From assembly GCA_963965975.1 (NCBI GenBank), contig OZ014411.1:21294446-21358445 (forward strand): a stretch of 64,000 bases of DNA. Direction: 5' to 3'. Numbering within the stretch: the first letter of the stretch is position 1; every line of letters begins with the position of its first letter. Shown here in pieces: positions 13,319 through 25,715 of the stretch. The notes beneath the pieces are model-generated. The model did no database searches, was not told the origin of the DNA, and was given only the letters and a program-made list of their open reading frames with translations. The DNA is from Xestospongia bergquistia (Eukaryota > Porifera > Demospongiae > Haplosclerida > Petrosiidae). The position numbers were made by a program, and so were the translations under genes.

Positions 13319-15437
13319 ATGTCCTCTATGGTAAAATTCTCCTTTCTCTTAAGTATTCTAGAACCAGAGGTTCGCTTTATTGTTGGGTTGTTACTCGGTA
13401 AATAATTTGATATGTTATACATTAATTTATACGTAGATTTAGCTTATCCACTTGCGTTCATCTACCGCTCATTTGTGTCAGTCCAATCAACATGGATTCA
13501 GGTGTTGGGAGTTATATTATAAAATGTGTTGTATTACTACACTACATTTTAGAACATTTTCTTCTCTGTTAGTGGTATTGGATTGCTGTACTTTGTATTT
13601 GGTAAGTTCATACATTGTTTTTAATTTCACACTTATCTATACATGCATGAATTGTTGATCATCAAGGACCTTCTATATGGCATATAGCAGTAGACATTGT
13701 CACTGTTTATAGTCTTCTCTTTCTTTTGGGTGGTACAAAGTTGTCTCTATTTTTAACATGGATCATGACGATGGTATGAATTTTATATACACAGAGTTAT
13801 ATAATATATATATTACATATGCTGTAATAGAATCATGTGATAATAGGATATTCGTTTGTTTCTGATATCCATTCACTAAATTGGACTCTACCCCATAGTG
13901 TCTTGGTACTAAAATTAATAGGTATAAGTTATTTTGCCACTCTAAACTTCTTCATTTTGAGACGATTTTCATTTAGGATTGGCGTATAATTTATATGATG
14001 GTAATAAAAGAGAAGTAAGACTGATATAGATCACAACTAATAATACCATTATCTCCAGTCCTCTCTTAGTAATGAAGAGAGGGAAACTTGTATCTCTGTA
14101 CTTCCTCCATTAATTGAAGTAAGACTTGCTTTTTTGAATATTGTTATATCATTTAGTTGTATAGATACTAGGTTTCTGTGTTTTCTTTGGGTCAGTCTTT
14201 GTTGGACCACAGGTATATTCATTTGACAATATTCAATAGTTTAATTTTCTACAGATTAATTTTAAACGATATCAACAATTTGTTTCAAGGTCTTTGTATG
14301 ATGACAAGAAAGTTGGTAGTAGGTGAAACTGCATTAATAAATTTGTGTTATACTAAATTATCCAATTAGTACTATACCAGTAATGTCAAGTCTCTCTCTG
14401 GCACTAATATTAACTTCAATAAGCTATCTATTTAATAGATATTATCCACTGAAGTATATTTCAAGTGAAGATTACAGAGTAAGAGTGTGAATTTAATTAA
14501 CAGATCTATAATTTGAATATATTTTTAGGGAAAGCCATTTATCACTAAACTTGTTATAATGATAGCAATGGGTAAAACAACACAATGGGGACGATACATT
14601 GTAGTATGGCTAATGGCAGTAAGGACAATCTGGTGTAGTACTTAAATTATTCTTGGACTTTTATAGGAAGGAACCTGTATTATAACAGGGATATCTTATA
14701 ATGGTATTAGATCTGATGGTTCCACTGATTGGACAGCTGTCCAAAATGTAAAGTTTGTTTTGCTTGAACAAAGTATAAGTTTTCAGGTCAGTTGTAAACC
14801 TTGCAAATAATTTATTAAACTGTTAAATCAATAGGGACTCAATCACTCTTGGAATCTACAAACTAATAAATGGGTGGCTATGTAAGTGATGTTATTATAA
14901 TTTTATGCTCATGTCATTGTACAGTTATGTCTATAAACGTCTTAAGTGGATTGGTAATCAAGAATTGTCTCACTTTATTGTATTGCTGTTTTTGACTTTA
15001 CGGCATGGCACTTGGTCTGGCTATTTTATCTATTATTCAATTCAGTTCATTACTTCTGTAGCAGAGAGACAAGTAATAGGCTTATTTGTAGTGCTGTAAT
15101 ATTTACATTTGCATTTAGTTCGTATCCATTACTAAAGAGTGGGTTAACATAAAAGACCTCCCTTGGCCTATTTTTATACCAGTCTGGACATGTTTGTATT
15201 TATTAAAGAATATAATATTAATGTATGGAACGATATGCTTTATGTTACTCTCATGGGAAGACTGCAATAAGGTATATAATTGTCAATTATACTTTGTCTG
15301 TTAATATCCTGTTATTCTAGTTTATGAGCTCAGTATACTGGATAGGTCATATGATGCTGATCTTATGGTTTGCACTCAATTTGTTATTGACTTATACTTG
15401 TAGTAATAAAATAAACCTGTTTAGCAATAATAATTAA
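13319..15437 (+). CDS. MBOAT lysophospholipid acyltransferase, LPCAT3/MBOAT5-like, copy B
   Basis: Paralogue of the gene at 7245-9366, with the same 16-exon layout and predicted role. ATG at 13319 opens a longer first exon (MSSMVKFSFLLSILEPEVRF) that reads straight through. TAA is at 15435-15437. Blocks shared with copy A include LGFCVFFGSVFVGPQ, SWNLQTNKWVAM and YVYKRLKWIGNQE. Differences with possible meaning: the WHG active-site motif reads LRHGTWSGYF (Trp to Arg next to the catalytic His, about 15002), PHCVL is PHSVL, and one donor is GTGAAA. I found no frame-breaking change by eye. It may be active with altered specificity, or in early decay. Confidence 0.85.
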
Positions 15438-15847
15438 AATAAATAATAATATTTTATATGTATCATTTTAGTAGTCAGAGTTTGCATTTTAGAATATCTT
15501 ACAGCTGGTCAGATGTAGCACCACCTACACTGAGTTAGTGGCATTAATCTTTTTAAATTACATTATTATAAATAAATGCTATATAATTAGTATATGTAAG
15601 CATTTGTAATTTTTTGACAAGCAAAACCTCGTAGATGTCACCATGACCTTTTAAATGAGGCTTCTTTTCTCCTCTGATCAAATCTATCATCAATAATATT
15701 TGAAGTACTTCCTTTAGTTCTCTGCCTATTTTAAGCTTATTCTATAATTTGCATGTGGTTCAATTCAAGTCTATAATGATAATAAGACAAATATTGAGAT
15801 CAAATATAACAAGTATTAGTTCTTATTACTAATATGCTATGTGACAT

Positions 15848-16039
15848 AGTAAAAGAAGTGTTTTTATACACTTCACTCTTGATATATCTGATCAGAGGAG
15901 AAAGACATCCCTTTAAGAAAGTCAATTCCAAATACACATAGTATACTATGTGTATTTGGAATTGACTTTCTTAAAGGGATGTCTTTCTCCTCTGATCAGA
16001 TATATCAAGAATGAAGTGTATAAAAACATTTCTTTTACT
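15848..16039. repeat. 192-base near-perfect palindrome
   Basis: Two arms of about 96 bases meet near 15944 (centre TAGTATACTA). One arm (TTAAAGGGATGTCTTTCTCC) is the normal downstream sequence found after every MBOAT copy; the other is its inverted copy. Only one base or so per arm differs. Copy A has no such structure, so the inversion-duplication arose after the segment duplicated. Confidence 0.93.
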
Positions 16040-17119
16040 TTTTTGCCTTTTTTTCATAAATTTGTTCTAGAACTCGTATGTGGTTCAATTCAATTCCATA
16101 ACAATAATATGACAGATATTGACATCAAAGATAACAAGTACTAGCTCTTATTACAAGTATGCTAAGTGACACAATACTATGAATCTTCTATCTATACACT
16201 TCCAGTGTTTTAGCAATGGAAGACACTTATATAAACCCAAAATATCTAAAATTACCACAATAAGATCATTTATTATATTTTGCATCTCATATACATATAT
16301 GTATAAGTGTGTGCACTACTGTAAACTGGTCATTTTTGTTGCATAGTTGGTTATATTACATGATGAGATACTGAAATGTTTAATAAACACTACTATGTTC
16401 TCATTATTAATATACTAATGACAAGTTATTTATAATTAGACGATTGTCAAAGTTATGAGATTCTGTATTAGACAATACCTACCTTAATTTGTATGTATAT
16501 GTAATGTAGTCTATTTCCTTCTTATGTTCACACTGTAGTAACATAGAAGGATAGAGCATATGTTGCTTTATCTTGTCCACTTCTGTTTACACCATTATTA
16601 TTACTAATGTCTGGGCAACAGTTTATTTGTAATTAAAACAGAGCGGTATTCACTAGTTCTTAGTATCTCATTATATACTATATATTTACAGCAAAAATGA
16701 CAATGAATTGGTTAAGCCAACCTTGTAGTCAGTGTATTGCTCCACTACATACATTGCATTTACCACCCAGTCAACATTTCTTGGAGATACAATAGCTAAG
16801 TTAGAAAAGATAAGACTAATAGAAATGTATAATACAGATTAATCACTGGAACTTTGACCTATTAGGCAGGTAATAGCAATGCCTATGTAGGAATGGCCTG
16901 GCTTTTCCAATAAAATGTCTTGGCCAAAAACAGAATATCTCACCCAAAATAGATCAGAATATCTTAATACTTTCTCCCTATTATAAATCTATATTTCTAA
17001 GCTCCACAGGAGAAGTTGGTAAAAATGCTAAATTGGTTATGTTTCTTTTCTCTGGCTTTTTCTTCTTTTGTCCACAACAATGACTCAGAAAGTAAAAGAT
17101 TTGCCACCATTTTCAAGTT
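16040..17119. other. Spacer with duplicated flank blocks
   Basis: Bases 16040-16350 correspond to the flank of copy A (9690-9960). Bases 16618-16725 repeat 6240-6365. Bases 16970-17120 recur at 22490-22640 (block with TCTAAGCTCCACAGGAGAA). No gene seen. Confidence 0.6.
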
Positions 17120-17330
17120 AATGTATGGAGTGATATGCTTTATGTTACTCTCATGCAATAAGATACATAATTGTCAATAAATTATGTCTGTTAATATCCT
17201 GTTATTTTAGTTTATGAGCTCAGTATACTGGATAGGTCATGTTATACTGATCTTACGGTTTACACTCAACTGGTTATTGACTTACTTGCAGTAATACACT
17301 TGCTTAAGAGTAATGATTTAAAATTAATAA
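17120..17330 (+). pseudogene. MBOAT 3'-end fragment 1
   Basis: Contains the end of the penultimate MBOAT exon, its intron and the last exon (TTTATGAGCTCAGTATACTG). The 9 bases GGAAGACTG are missing before CAATAAG, and the last exon is degraded (TGG to CGG, and TATACTTGC shortened). No upstream exons are present, so it cannot be functional. The 3' flank to about 17590 also matches the flank of the intact genes. Confidence 0.85.
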
Positions 17331-18900
17331 TAAAATTTGCTATGCATCATTTACGAGGTCAGAGTTTGCATTTTTAGAATATCTTATAGCTGGTTAGATG
17401 TAATGCCAACTACACTGTAGTAGTGGCATGAACCCTTTGAATTACATCATTATAAATAAATGCTATATAATTAGTATATGTAAGCATTTTTTTATTTTCT
17501 TGAGAAACACAACCTCGTTGATGTCACCATGACCTTTTAAAAGGGATGTCTTTTCTCCTCTGAACAAAACTATCATGAACAATAATTAAAAGCACTTCTT
17601 TTAGTTCTACAACTATTTTTGGAATCTTGATCTTTCATGATCAGCTATTCAATCTACTTAATTAAATGTCATTGATATTGAATATTACACAATTGTTTGC
17701 TCTTCAAATTAATTGGTCCATTGTTCAAATTCATTAAACTTTTAAACTTCTTTTTTCTCCAGAATATTTAATCTGTTCTTTAGTATACATAGACCAGCTA
17801 ACTTTTTTTGAGTTGTATATAATGGCCTACCAAGGGAGGGAATTTGCCAGTATATTGGTTGATTGAATTATTTCTTAAGTTTGATAAATAATCTTCATAC
17901 AAAACTGTGTTTATCATTACTTTATTATTGGATACTAAGTAATGAAATAGCCTATGATTACAGTGAAACATTTTAGGTGGCTAATGCTATGAAATTCATA
18001 ATAATTCAGAGAATTCTTTTGGCCCACCCATAGATGTTCCCTTGTAGTAGTTTATCAGTCACGAGTAATTTATGATTTTATGATGTTTCTGCTATAACTA
18101 TTATTAGACAGTCTTATTGTCACTTCTAAGAAACTTTTACAGGATTTTACATGAAACATCCCAACCATATTGAACTTGATAGCAGTCTTATTTGTCACTA
18201 TATATCGTGTGATAGGAAGAAGACTGAACAGTGTTGTCTGTTTCAAAGAGAACAGGAGAAGAACTTGGAAGGAAGAGCTGGAAGATTTCAAAGAATGAAT
18301 TATATTGTTAACAAATTGCTATTATTAATAATTTACCAATAGTGACCGACTTATCCCGCAGAAAAATTTGAAAGAAAGGAGTACGTGGGCGTTCATGTAT
18401 TCTATGGACGCCTGCAGGTGGTTTCAAACTGCTACAGGTTGTCTTTGATGGAGATGGTATTTGCTGTTTTGGAACTTGTCTACATTACATGTATGTCTTT
18501 AATTATTTCTAAATAAAACCTTACAAATATTTACAAACATATTCCATGTTAATCACCTTTGTTAATTTTTAGACTTGTTGTTTACTCTGTTCAAGAATAC
18601 AATGTGATAGCTAAATCATATCAGTAAAATAAATAACTAAAACAGAATAAGTCTGTCTAAATAGTTGCTATTGCATTACCAGCCAAATATTATTTAGAAA
18701 TAATTTATTTGGTCAATATAAAGATAACCTAGTATACATTATAGGACTTGTTTAAGTTTATAGGACTTGTTGAAGGCATCCTAAATAACTAAAGTAATAC
18801 TACATATCGTTTATTCTTTGCTGTAGAAAAATCAACCAATATGTAATCCAATGAATGGAAATAATATGAAGTATTTCTACTAAACAATGCACTTAAAAGC
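17331..18900. other. Spacer, no supported gene
   Basis: Bases 17331-17590 are MBOAT 3' flank. Bases 18345-18480 are locally GC-richer without a recognisable frame. Bases 18600-18900 match the inverted block at 50640-51090 and the start of 41090-41220, marking the edge of the transporter-array unit. Confidence 0.5.
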
Positions 18901-18904
18901 ATCC

Positions 18905-19320
18905 TCTAACACCATCAGAAATCTGCTCAAACATTCTATAATCAAACAACACAAATATACCATTACAGATGTTACAATCCATATATTCACCAGCCAGAGT
19001 TTAAAAGTCCATTATGTCAAGAGCGAGGCAAACATGATTGTAAACACCTTTTGATCTAAGATGCTATCTGCTCTTACAATGTGGACAATAGAATAGAACT
19101 TGCCACATTCTCAGTGGCATCTACAGAAAGAACCATTTGTGCTAGTAATTTCAATTACAGATTTTGATTTTGGCAACATTTCTGATAGGGAGATTGCCAT
19201 CAAAGGTTCAGTTGTTAGTCAATTTGCCTTTGGAGACAAATAGAGCATGACCAATGCAATTCCTATCCCCTTCAGCAATGTTTTGCAACCAGCTCTTAGA
19301 GAAACATAAACTGTAGGCTA
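18905..19320 (-). pseudogene. DUF6729-like cysteine-rich remnant, copy 1
   Basis: Minus-strand remnant with the CPHCK...HLRSKGVYNHV...DCNICN pattern seen better at 29673-30320. Frameshifts and stops are scattered through it. The upstream part retains LFVSKGKLTNN. Most diverged of the three copies in the transporter spacers. Confidence 0.6.
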
Positions 19321-19930
19321 TTGACTGTTGTGTTGAAGAATGTACAGTAGTTGAGGGAAATGTAATAGACTAGAATGATACAGATGAGGGCATTGATAAG
19401 AAGAGGAAGAATATTGGATTAGAAGGTGGTAGTAACGACAATGTAGATATTTAATTAGCAATAATAAAGATAATAACAAAAATTATAAATTTACAGATAC
19501 CTGAGGTTGATTATCAGTCAACAATTTTTGAGACCTACAAACTCAATACATTTTATTGCTACACCATTTAGCCCCAAATGAGTATGTTCTACATTTTTGA
19601 AATAGCTCAACTTTCATAAAAACACAGCGTTTAATGTAATGGGTGATGCTGTTTCTCCCATATCTATAAATAAAACATTTATATAATAAACACATATATT
19701 GATACATTTATGATAATTATAGATTACTAATCAGTTTATTACCTCAGTATCAAAATTCTAGTGTGATTTTATAGTTTGTGGAAATGTATGTGTAATAAAA
19801 TCTGGTAAAAACCAAGAATACTATGTGGAGCTACTTTGAAATGTGTAATGAAGCACTTGGCAAACTTGTCAATTTCATAACATATGGAGATAAATATCAC
19901 TAACTTTAAAAAATTCATTCAATTTAAGAA
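19321..19930. other. Transporter-unit spacer, no gene
   Basis: Matches the spacer blocks at 23150-23690, 30530-30850, 37600-37950 and, inverted, 49880-50170. Contains only diverged non-coding sequence. Confidence 0.6.
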
Positions 19931-20455
19931 CATGTGTATTACAACAATGAAATTTACTGTTATACTCAACTTCCTTTTCATTATTATCTATTGTTCAATA
20001 GTAAAGGAATTTACATAATTACACACTAGCTGAAATAAACTACTTGGTATATTTTATATAGCTAAACTATATAATGTTATAAGTTAGTGAAACACGCAAA
20101 TATTTGACATTTTTTAAGTGTTGTCAGATGCCTTCTATGTGATTTATAAACTCGAAACTGACCAATCAGATTGTCCTGTTTAAGTTACATATACTTTAAG
20201 TACGTGGATACAGTATATACACACATGTACATATATATAATTATATATACAATGCTCTAACTACTAGAATTCTAATGTTTACTATTATATTCAACTTGCT
20301 TTTCATTATTATCTATTGATCAATAGTCAAAGTGAAATTACACACTGGCTAAAACAACCTGCTTGATATACTTTATATACTCTATATAGCTAAACTTTAT
20401 AAGGCTAAGTTTGTGAACCATGCAAATACTTCGTCAGTTTTATCTAAATTAATCA
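19930..20455 (+). repeat. Two tandem copies of a ~320-base upstream block before transporter 1
   Basis: The block TATTCAACTTGCTTTTCATT...ATCAATAGT...TATATAGCTAAACT occurs twice, at about 19955 and 20278. The second copy supplies the promoter of the gene at 20459. The first copy is nearly identical to a block at 24290-24540. Confidence 0.85.
20383..20396 (+). promoter_or_regulatory. Conserved TATA-like promoter block, transporter 1
   Basis: TATATAGCTAAACT, 62 bases before the ATG. The same 14-base block stands 57-62 bases upstream of the ATG in the other full-length copies, so it is a good core-promoter candidate. Confidence 0.6.
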
Positions 20456-20458
20456 CTA

Positions 20459-21976
20459 ATGAAGATGTGTTGTTATAAGAGAAAGGCTGGTACCCAATGT
20501 GTAAGTTCTCTGTCAGTAATACTCATAATCCTCTGGGAAGCTTTGATGTATCTTCACGTAAATTTAATAACTCATTTTGCTGCAATTACCTGTTATAACA
20601 ACCAAATCAAAACTTATAATTATGTTGGAGATGTTGGGTATTGTTTATTTTTTTTCTTATCTCCTGTATTTGGTCTACTCACTGATATAAAGACAGGTAG
20701 ATATAAAATGATAATTATTGGTGTGTACTTCTCTTTTGCTTCTTGGGTAACTTGCGGCATAGCAGTTATTGTCAATATATATTTAAACATTGATGTATTA
20801 TATTGGTCAATTTTGGGAGTCGCGTACTTTCTACAAGCAATTGGGTACAGTAGTTTTCGTTCAAATATTGTACAATTTAATATTGATCAGTTAATAGGAG
20901 CATCCGCTGATAAACTAAGTGCCGTTATTTGTTGGCATTCTATGACTATACAAATAGTGTTTGTCATTCTGGAAATTGTTAAATGTTTGCTAAAAGAGTT
21001 TTATATCTTCTCATATGTAGTATCAGGTGTGTCTGTGTCTACTGTCATTGTCAGTAACTTTCTCTTCAAACATTGGCTAGATACTATACCTCACATTATT
21101 AATCCCTTAAAAATGATTGCTAAAGTACTCAACTATGCTAGAAAGAACAAACATCCCAGGAATCGTAGTGCTTTGACATATTGGGAGGAAGACTACCCTT
21201 TACGATTAGACTTGGGTAAGGAAAAATATGGTGGACCCTTCTCAGAAGAACAAGTAGAAAATGTGAAGACAGTATTACGATTGATACCTCTCTTTGTTTC
21301 AGTGGTAGGTCTTATGTGTGCCGAGGAAGTCAGGCTATTTAATTTTCACACTTCATATGACAAGTCACATTTTCTTTCTTGCTATATATTAAGTCGTGCT
21401 TTATACTTTGGTGTTGCTTTACTTCTAATCATTCTCTATTTACTAATGTTGTATCAACGTCTTGTAAAGTATATTCCAAGTATGCTTAAGAGAATTGGTG
21501 TGGGACTTGTTTTTGCTTCATTAGCTCCACTATATTATATCATCTTGTTTTCTTGTAAACAGTTTATTCATTTGAATACAACTACATACAAAGCAATCAT
21601 TGTTCCTGATATATTATATGGAATTTCATTTGCTTTAATTCTTCCTACATCATTGGAGTTCACAATAGCACAGTCTCCACATGAAATGAGAGGGTTCATG
21701 GTTGGGATGTGGTTTGCAGCATTGGCAATTGGATTAGCAGTGAATATGAATGGCAAGTTTCTCTTTAAATGTGAAGATGATAAAATCTGCCAAAATCCTT
21801 TTTATTATGTTTACAAGAGTGTGATTATTGTCATCATACTGGTAGTGTTTGTGATACTAGCTAAATGTTACAAGTTACGTGTAAGAGAAAATGAAGTCAA
21901 CATAAATATGATAGTAGAGGAACATTATGAGAGATATATAGAACAGAGAGTGGAGTACAGGAAAGAAATAACATGA
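20459..21976 (+). CDS. POT/SLC15-like proton-coupled transporter, copy 1
   Basis: Intronless 505-codon gene for a multi-pass membrane protein of the POT (PTR2) branch of the major facilitator superfamily, whose members import di/tripeptides or nitrate-type solutes with protons. Seen in the sequence: first membrane segment about 18-40; PTR2 loop FGLLTDIKTGRYK at 71-83; PTR2-like FRSNIVQFNIDQLIG at 133-147; membrane segments to about 205; a long cytoplasmic linker at 222-275 with NYARKNKHPRNRSALTYWEE and KYGGPFSEEQV; and a C-terminal half with SLEFTIAQSPHEMRGFMVG. The TM1 ExxER proton-coupling motif of classical POTs is not present (WEALMYLHV instead), so substrate and coupling are open. First member of the array. 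The start is set by conserved MKM in every copy. Confidence 0.88.
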   Translation: MKMCCYKRKAGTQCVSSLSVILIILWEALMYLHVNLITHFAAITCYNNQIKTYNYVGDVGYCLFFFLSPVFGLLTDIKTGRYKMIIIGVYFSFASWVTCGIAVIVNIYLNIDVLYWSILGVAYFLQAIGYSSFRSNIVQFNIDQLIGASADKLSAVICWHSMTIQIVFVILEIVKCLLKEFYIFSYVVSGVSVSTVIVSNFLFKHWLDTIPHIINPLKMIAKVLNYARKNKHPRNRSALTYWEEDYPLRLDLGKEKYGGPFSEEQVENVKTVLRLIPLFVSVVGLMCAEEVRLFNFHTSYDKSHFLSCYILSRALYFGVALLLIILYLLMLYQRLVKYIPSMLKRIGVGLVFASLAPLYYIILFSCKQFIHLNTTTYKAIIVPDILYGISFALILPTSLEFTIAQSPHEMRGFMVGMWFAALAIGLAVNMNGKFLFKCEDDKICQNPFYYVYKSVIIVIILVVFVILAKCYKLRVRENEVNINMIVEEHYERYIEQRVEYRKEIT

Positions 21977-22221
21977 TTCTACAGATTGGTCTTTGTGTCA
22001 ACACAAGTGCCTGAAATGTACTACCTGATAACTGTATAAAATAAATTATTAGTCTACTTCGAAACATTGATACTGTACTATATACATGTTTAGTTAATCT
22101 TAGTTATGTCTCATGTAGATTCTTTAATACAAATACATAAAATTTCAAAAATATTCATAAAATGTATGGATGGTGATACAAACATTTAAAACAAAAAAAA
22201 ACAATAAGAATGGTGATGTAA

Positions 22222-22284
22222 AAATTCCTACATGATAGCCACATAGTCTCACTAAAAATATGTAGAGTCTTGTACAGGAATTAC
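22222..22284. repeat. 3' hairpin element of transporter unit 1
   Basis: CCTACATGATAGCCACATAG starts a short inverted repeat about 250 bases after the stop codon; the right arm is eroded in this unit. Conserved at the same place in all full units. Confidence 0.7.
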
Positions 22285-22642
22285 TTTTCTACAGTATCTG
22301 AAGTGAATCTTTGAAAATTTCCTATTTCACTAATTTTATTTGTCTTAATTTAAAATTCCTCACTAAGGAGTTTTAAAGTAAATGCAAACTAGTAAGACTT
22401 GGTGGTAAGAAATGACGGATGTGGATAGTGTTAATAATCTCTAGTCATAAGCAGAAATAAAATTTCACATATTAATTAATACTTGTCACTTTTTCTCCCT
22501 ATTATAAATCCATATTTCTAAGCTCCACAGGAGAACTTGGTAAAATGCTGAATTGTTTATGTTTCTTTTCTCCGGCTTTTTCTTCTTTTGTCCACAACAA
22601 TAACTCAGAAAGTAAAAGATTTGTCACCATTTTCAAATTAAT

Positions 22643-22850
22643 GTATGGAATGATATACTTTATGTTACTCTCATGCAATAAGGTATATAATTGTCAATAA
22701 ACTATGTCTGTTAATATCCTGTTATTCTAGTTTATGAACTCAGTATACTGGATAGGTCATATAATACTGATCTTATGGTTTGCACTCAATTGGTTATTGA
22801 CTTATACTTGCAGGACAACTGGTTAACAGAAATAATAAAAAAATAATAAT
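22643..22850 (+). pseudogene. MBOAT 3'-end fragment 2
   Basis: Same content as the fragment at 17120-17330, including the identical loss of GGAAGACTG before CAATAAG. The shared deletion shows both come from one earlier truncated copy. The flanks 22490-22640 and 22850-23110 match as well. The last exon is better preserved here (LILWFALNWLLTYTCR). Confidence 0.85.
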
Positions 22851-23110
22851 AATAACTGATATGTACTATTTTAGTAGTCAGAGATTGCATTTTAGAATAT
22901 CTTGCAGCTGGTCAGATGTAACACCACTTTCACTGAATTACTGGTATGGACCCTTTTGAATTACATCACCATAAATAAATGCTTTAGAATTAGTATATAT
23001 AAGCATTTTTAATTTACTTGACAAACACAACTCCGTTGATGTCACCATGACCTTTTAAATGGGATATCTTTTCTCCTCTGATCAAATCTATCACTAACTA
23101 TATTTGAAAG

Positions 23111-23950
23111 TACTTCTTTTAGTTCTCTAACTGTTATTAACAATAATTATAAATTGACAGATACCTGCATGAGATTGAGTATCAGTCAACAATATTGGAG
23201 ACCAACAAACTCAATATAATTTATTGCGACACCATTTAGACACAACTAAGCATGTTCTAAATTTTTGAAATAGCTTAACTTTTCATAAAAACACAACATA
23301 GAATGCAATGGGTAGTGATGTTTCATCCATAACTATAAATAAAACCTAATACTAATATTAGTAATATATGCTGAATATGGGAAGGCATTCTATATGATAC
23401 TATAACAATACTATCAAGTGTACATTGACATAATCAACACATTTATTGATACATTTATGATAATTATGGATTACTAATCGGTTTAATACCTCAGTATCAA
23501 AATTCTAATGTGAGTAGTTTATGCAGGTGTGTGTGTATTAGATTCTAGTAAAAGACAAGAATGCTATATGAAGCTACTTTGAAATGTGCATGTAATGAAG
23601 TATCTACAAACTTGTCAAATTGACACTATATGGAGATAAATATTATCAACTTTGCAAAATTCATCCAATTTAGGAACTTGTGTTTTGTTGCCCAATAAAA
23701 CAATACCTGATACTAGTAATTATCTTCATATATTATACTAGTGACCTGTATTAATTTGATATAAGGGCGAAAGATAGGATAATTCATTGTTCATAGAAGA
23801 CTCTTTTCAACAAAAACTACAATATTTTGATTACAATAGTCATATTAATTTGTGTTATGTGTGTAGTAAGCATGCTAATTCTTTTGTCATTTCTAAAACA
23901 TTGAAGATGTATTGTTTTAAGAGAATACAATGTATGGTCTACAGCACTGA
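23111..23950. other. Transporter-unit spacer, no gene
   Basis: Diverged version of the 19490-19930 spacer. The DUF6729-like remnant is missing here, replaced by the MBOAT fragment. Confidence 0.5.
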
Positions 23951-24770
23951 AATTTCCAAATGCTTACTATTATACTCATCTTGCTTTTCATTATGATCTA
24001 TTGATCAATAGTAAAGTGAAATTACATACACACTAGCTAAAATAAACTACAAGGTATATTTTATATAACTAAACTAATATTATATGTTGTGGAGCACGCA
24101 ACTATTTGATATGTTTTAAGTGTAGTCAGATGCTTTCTATGTCATTTATGAACTCTAAACTGACCAATGAGATTGTTCTGTTTAAGCTAAAAAGTAAGTA
24201 CATTGATACAGTATACACACACATGCACATATATATAATTATACATACATTGTATGCTCCACAATACTAGAATTTCCAATGTTTACTATTATATTCATCT
24301 TGCTTTTAGTTATTATCTATTGGTCAATAGTAAAGAAATTTACATAATTACACACTAGCTGAAATAAACTACTTGGTATATTGTATATAGCTAAACTATA
24401 TAATGTTATAAGTTAGTGAAACATGCAAATATTTGACATTTTTTAAGTGTTGTCAGATGCCTTCTATGTGATTTATAAACTCGAAACTGACCAATCAGAT
24501 TGTCCTGTTTAAGTTACATATACTTTAAGTACGTGGATACAGTATATACACACATGTACATATATATAATTATACATACAATGTATGCTACAAATACTAG
24601 AATTCCCAATGTTTACTATTATATTCATCTTGCTTTTCATTATTATCTATTGATCAATAGTCAAAGTGAAATTACACACTGGCTAAAACAACCTGCTTGA
24701 TATACTTTATATAGCTAAACTTTATAAGACTAAGTTTGTGAACCATACTTTGTCAGTTTTATCTAAGATT
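23950..24770 (+). repeat. Three tandem copies of a ~325-base upstream block before transporter 2
   Basis: The block beginning TTTACTATTATATTCATCTT recurs near 23960, 24282 and 24609, with period about 325 bases. The last copy is truncated and leads into the gene at 24779. The same block is present twice before transporter 1. Confidence 0.88.
24708..24721 (+). promoter_or_regulatory. Conserved TATA-like promoter block, transporter 2
   Basis: TATATAGCTAAACT, 57 bases before the ATG, identical to the block in the sister genes. Confidence 0.6.
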
Positions 24771-25715
24771 AATCAGTAATGAAAATGTGTTGTTATAACA
24801 GAAAGGCTGGTACCCAATGTGTAAGTTCTCATTCAGTAGTACTCCTAATCCTCTGGGATGCTTTGATGTATCTTCATGTAAATTTAATAAGATATTTTGC
24901 TGCAACAAGCTACTATCACAGTCAAGTCAAAACTTACAAATATGTTGGTGATGTTGGATATTGTTTAATTCTTTTCTTATTTCCTGTCTTTGGTCTACTC
25001 ACTGATATAAAGACAGGTAGATATAAAATGATCATTATTGGTGTGTACTTCTCTTTTGCTTCTTGGGTAACTTGTGGCATAGCAGTTATTATAAATTTTT
25101 ATTTTAAAAATATTAATGCATTATATTGGTTAATTTTGGGGCTTGGATACTTCCTACAAGTAATTGGGTACAGTAGTTTTCGCTCTAATATTGTACAATT
25201 TAATATTGATCAGTTAATAGGAGCTTCTGCTGATAAACTGAATGCTGTCATTTATTGGCATTCTGTTACTATACCAATAGTGTTTGTCATTCTGGAAATT
25301 GTTAAGTGTTTAATGAGTGATTTTTATTTATTCTCATATGTAGTATCAGGTGTATCTGTGTCTACTGTCATTGTCAGTAACTTTCTCTTCAAACATTGGC
25401 TAGATATTACACCTCACATTATTAATCCTGTCAAAATGATTGCTAAAGTACTCAACTATGCTAGAAAGAATAAATATCCCAGGAATCGTAGTGCCTTGAC
25501 ATATTGGGAGGAGGACTACCCTTTACGATTAGACTTAGGTAAGGAAAAATATGGTGGACCCTTCTCAGAAGAACAAGTAGAAAATGTGAAGACAGTACTA
25601 CGATTGATACCAATCTTGGTTTCATTGGTAGGTCTTATGTGTGCTGAGGAAGTCAGACTATTTAATTTTCACTCTTCAAATAATATTTCACATTTTCTTT
25701 CTTGCTATGTATTAA

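Noticed and set aside
13452-13658. 68-codon frame inside MBOAT copy B
   Set aside because: Out of frame with exons 2 and 3 and crosses introns.
15950-16144. 64-codon frame starting in the palindrome
   Set aside because: It is made of duplicated non-coding flank; the sister flank of copy A has no such frame.
21568-21756. 62-codon antisense frame within transporter 1 (also in copies 4, 6 and 8)
   Set aside because: A conserved shadow of the sense coding sequence, kept because the sense protein is conserved.
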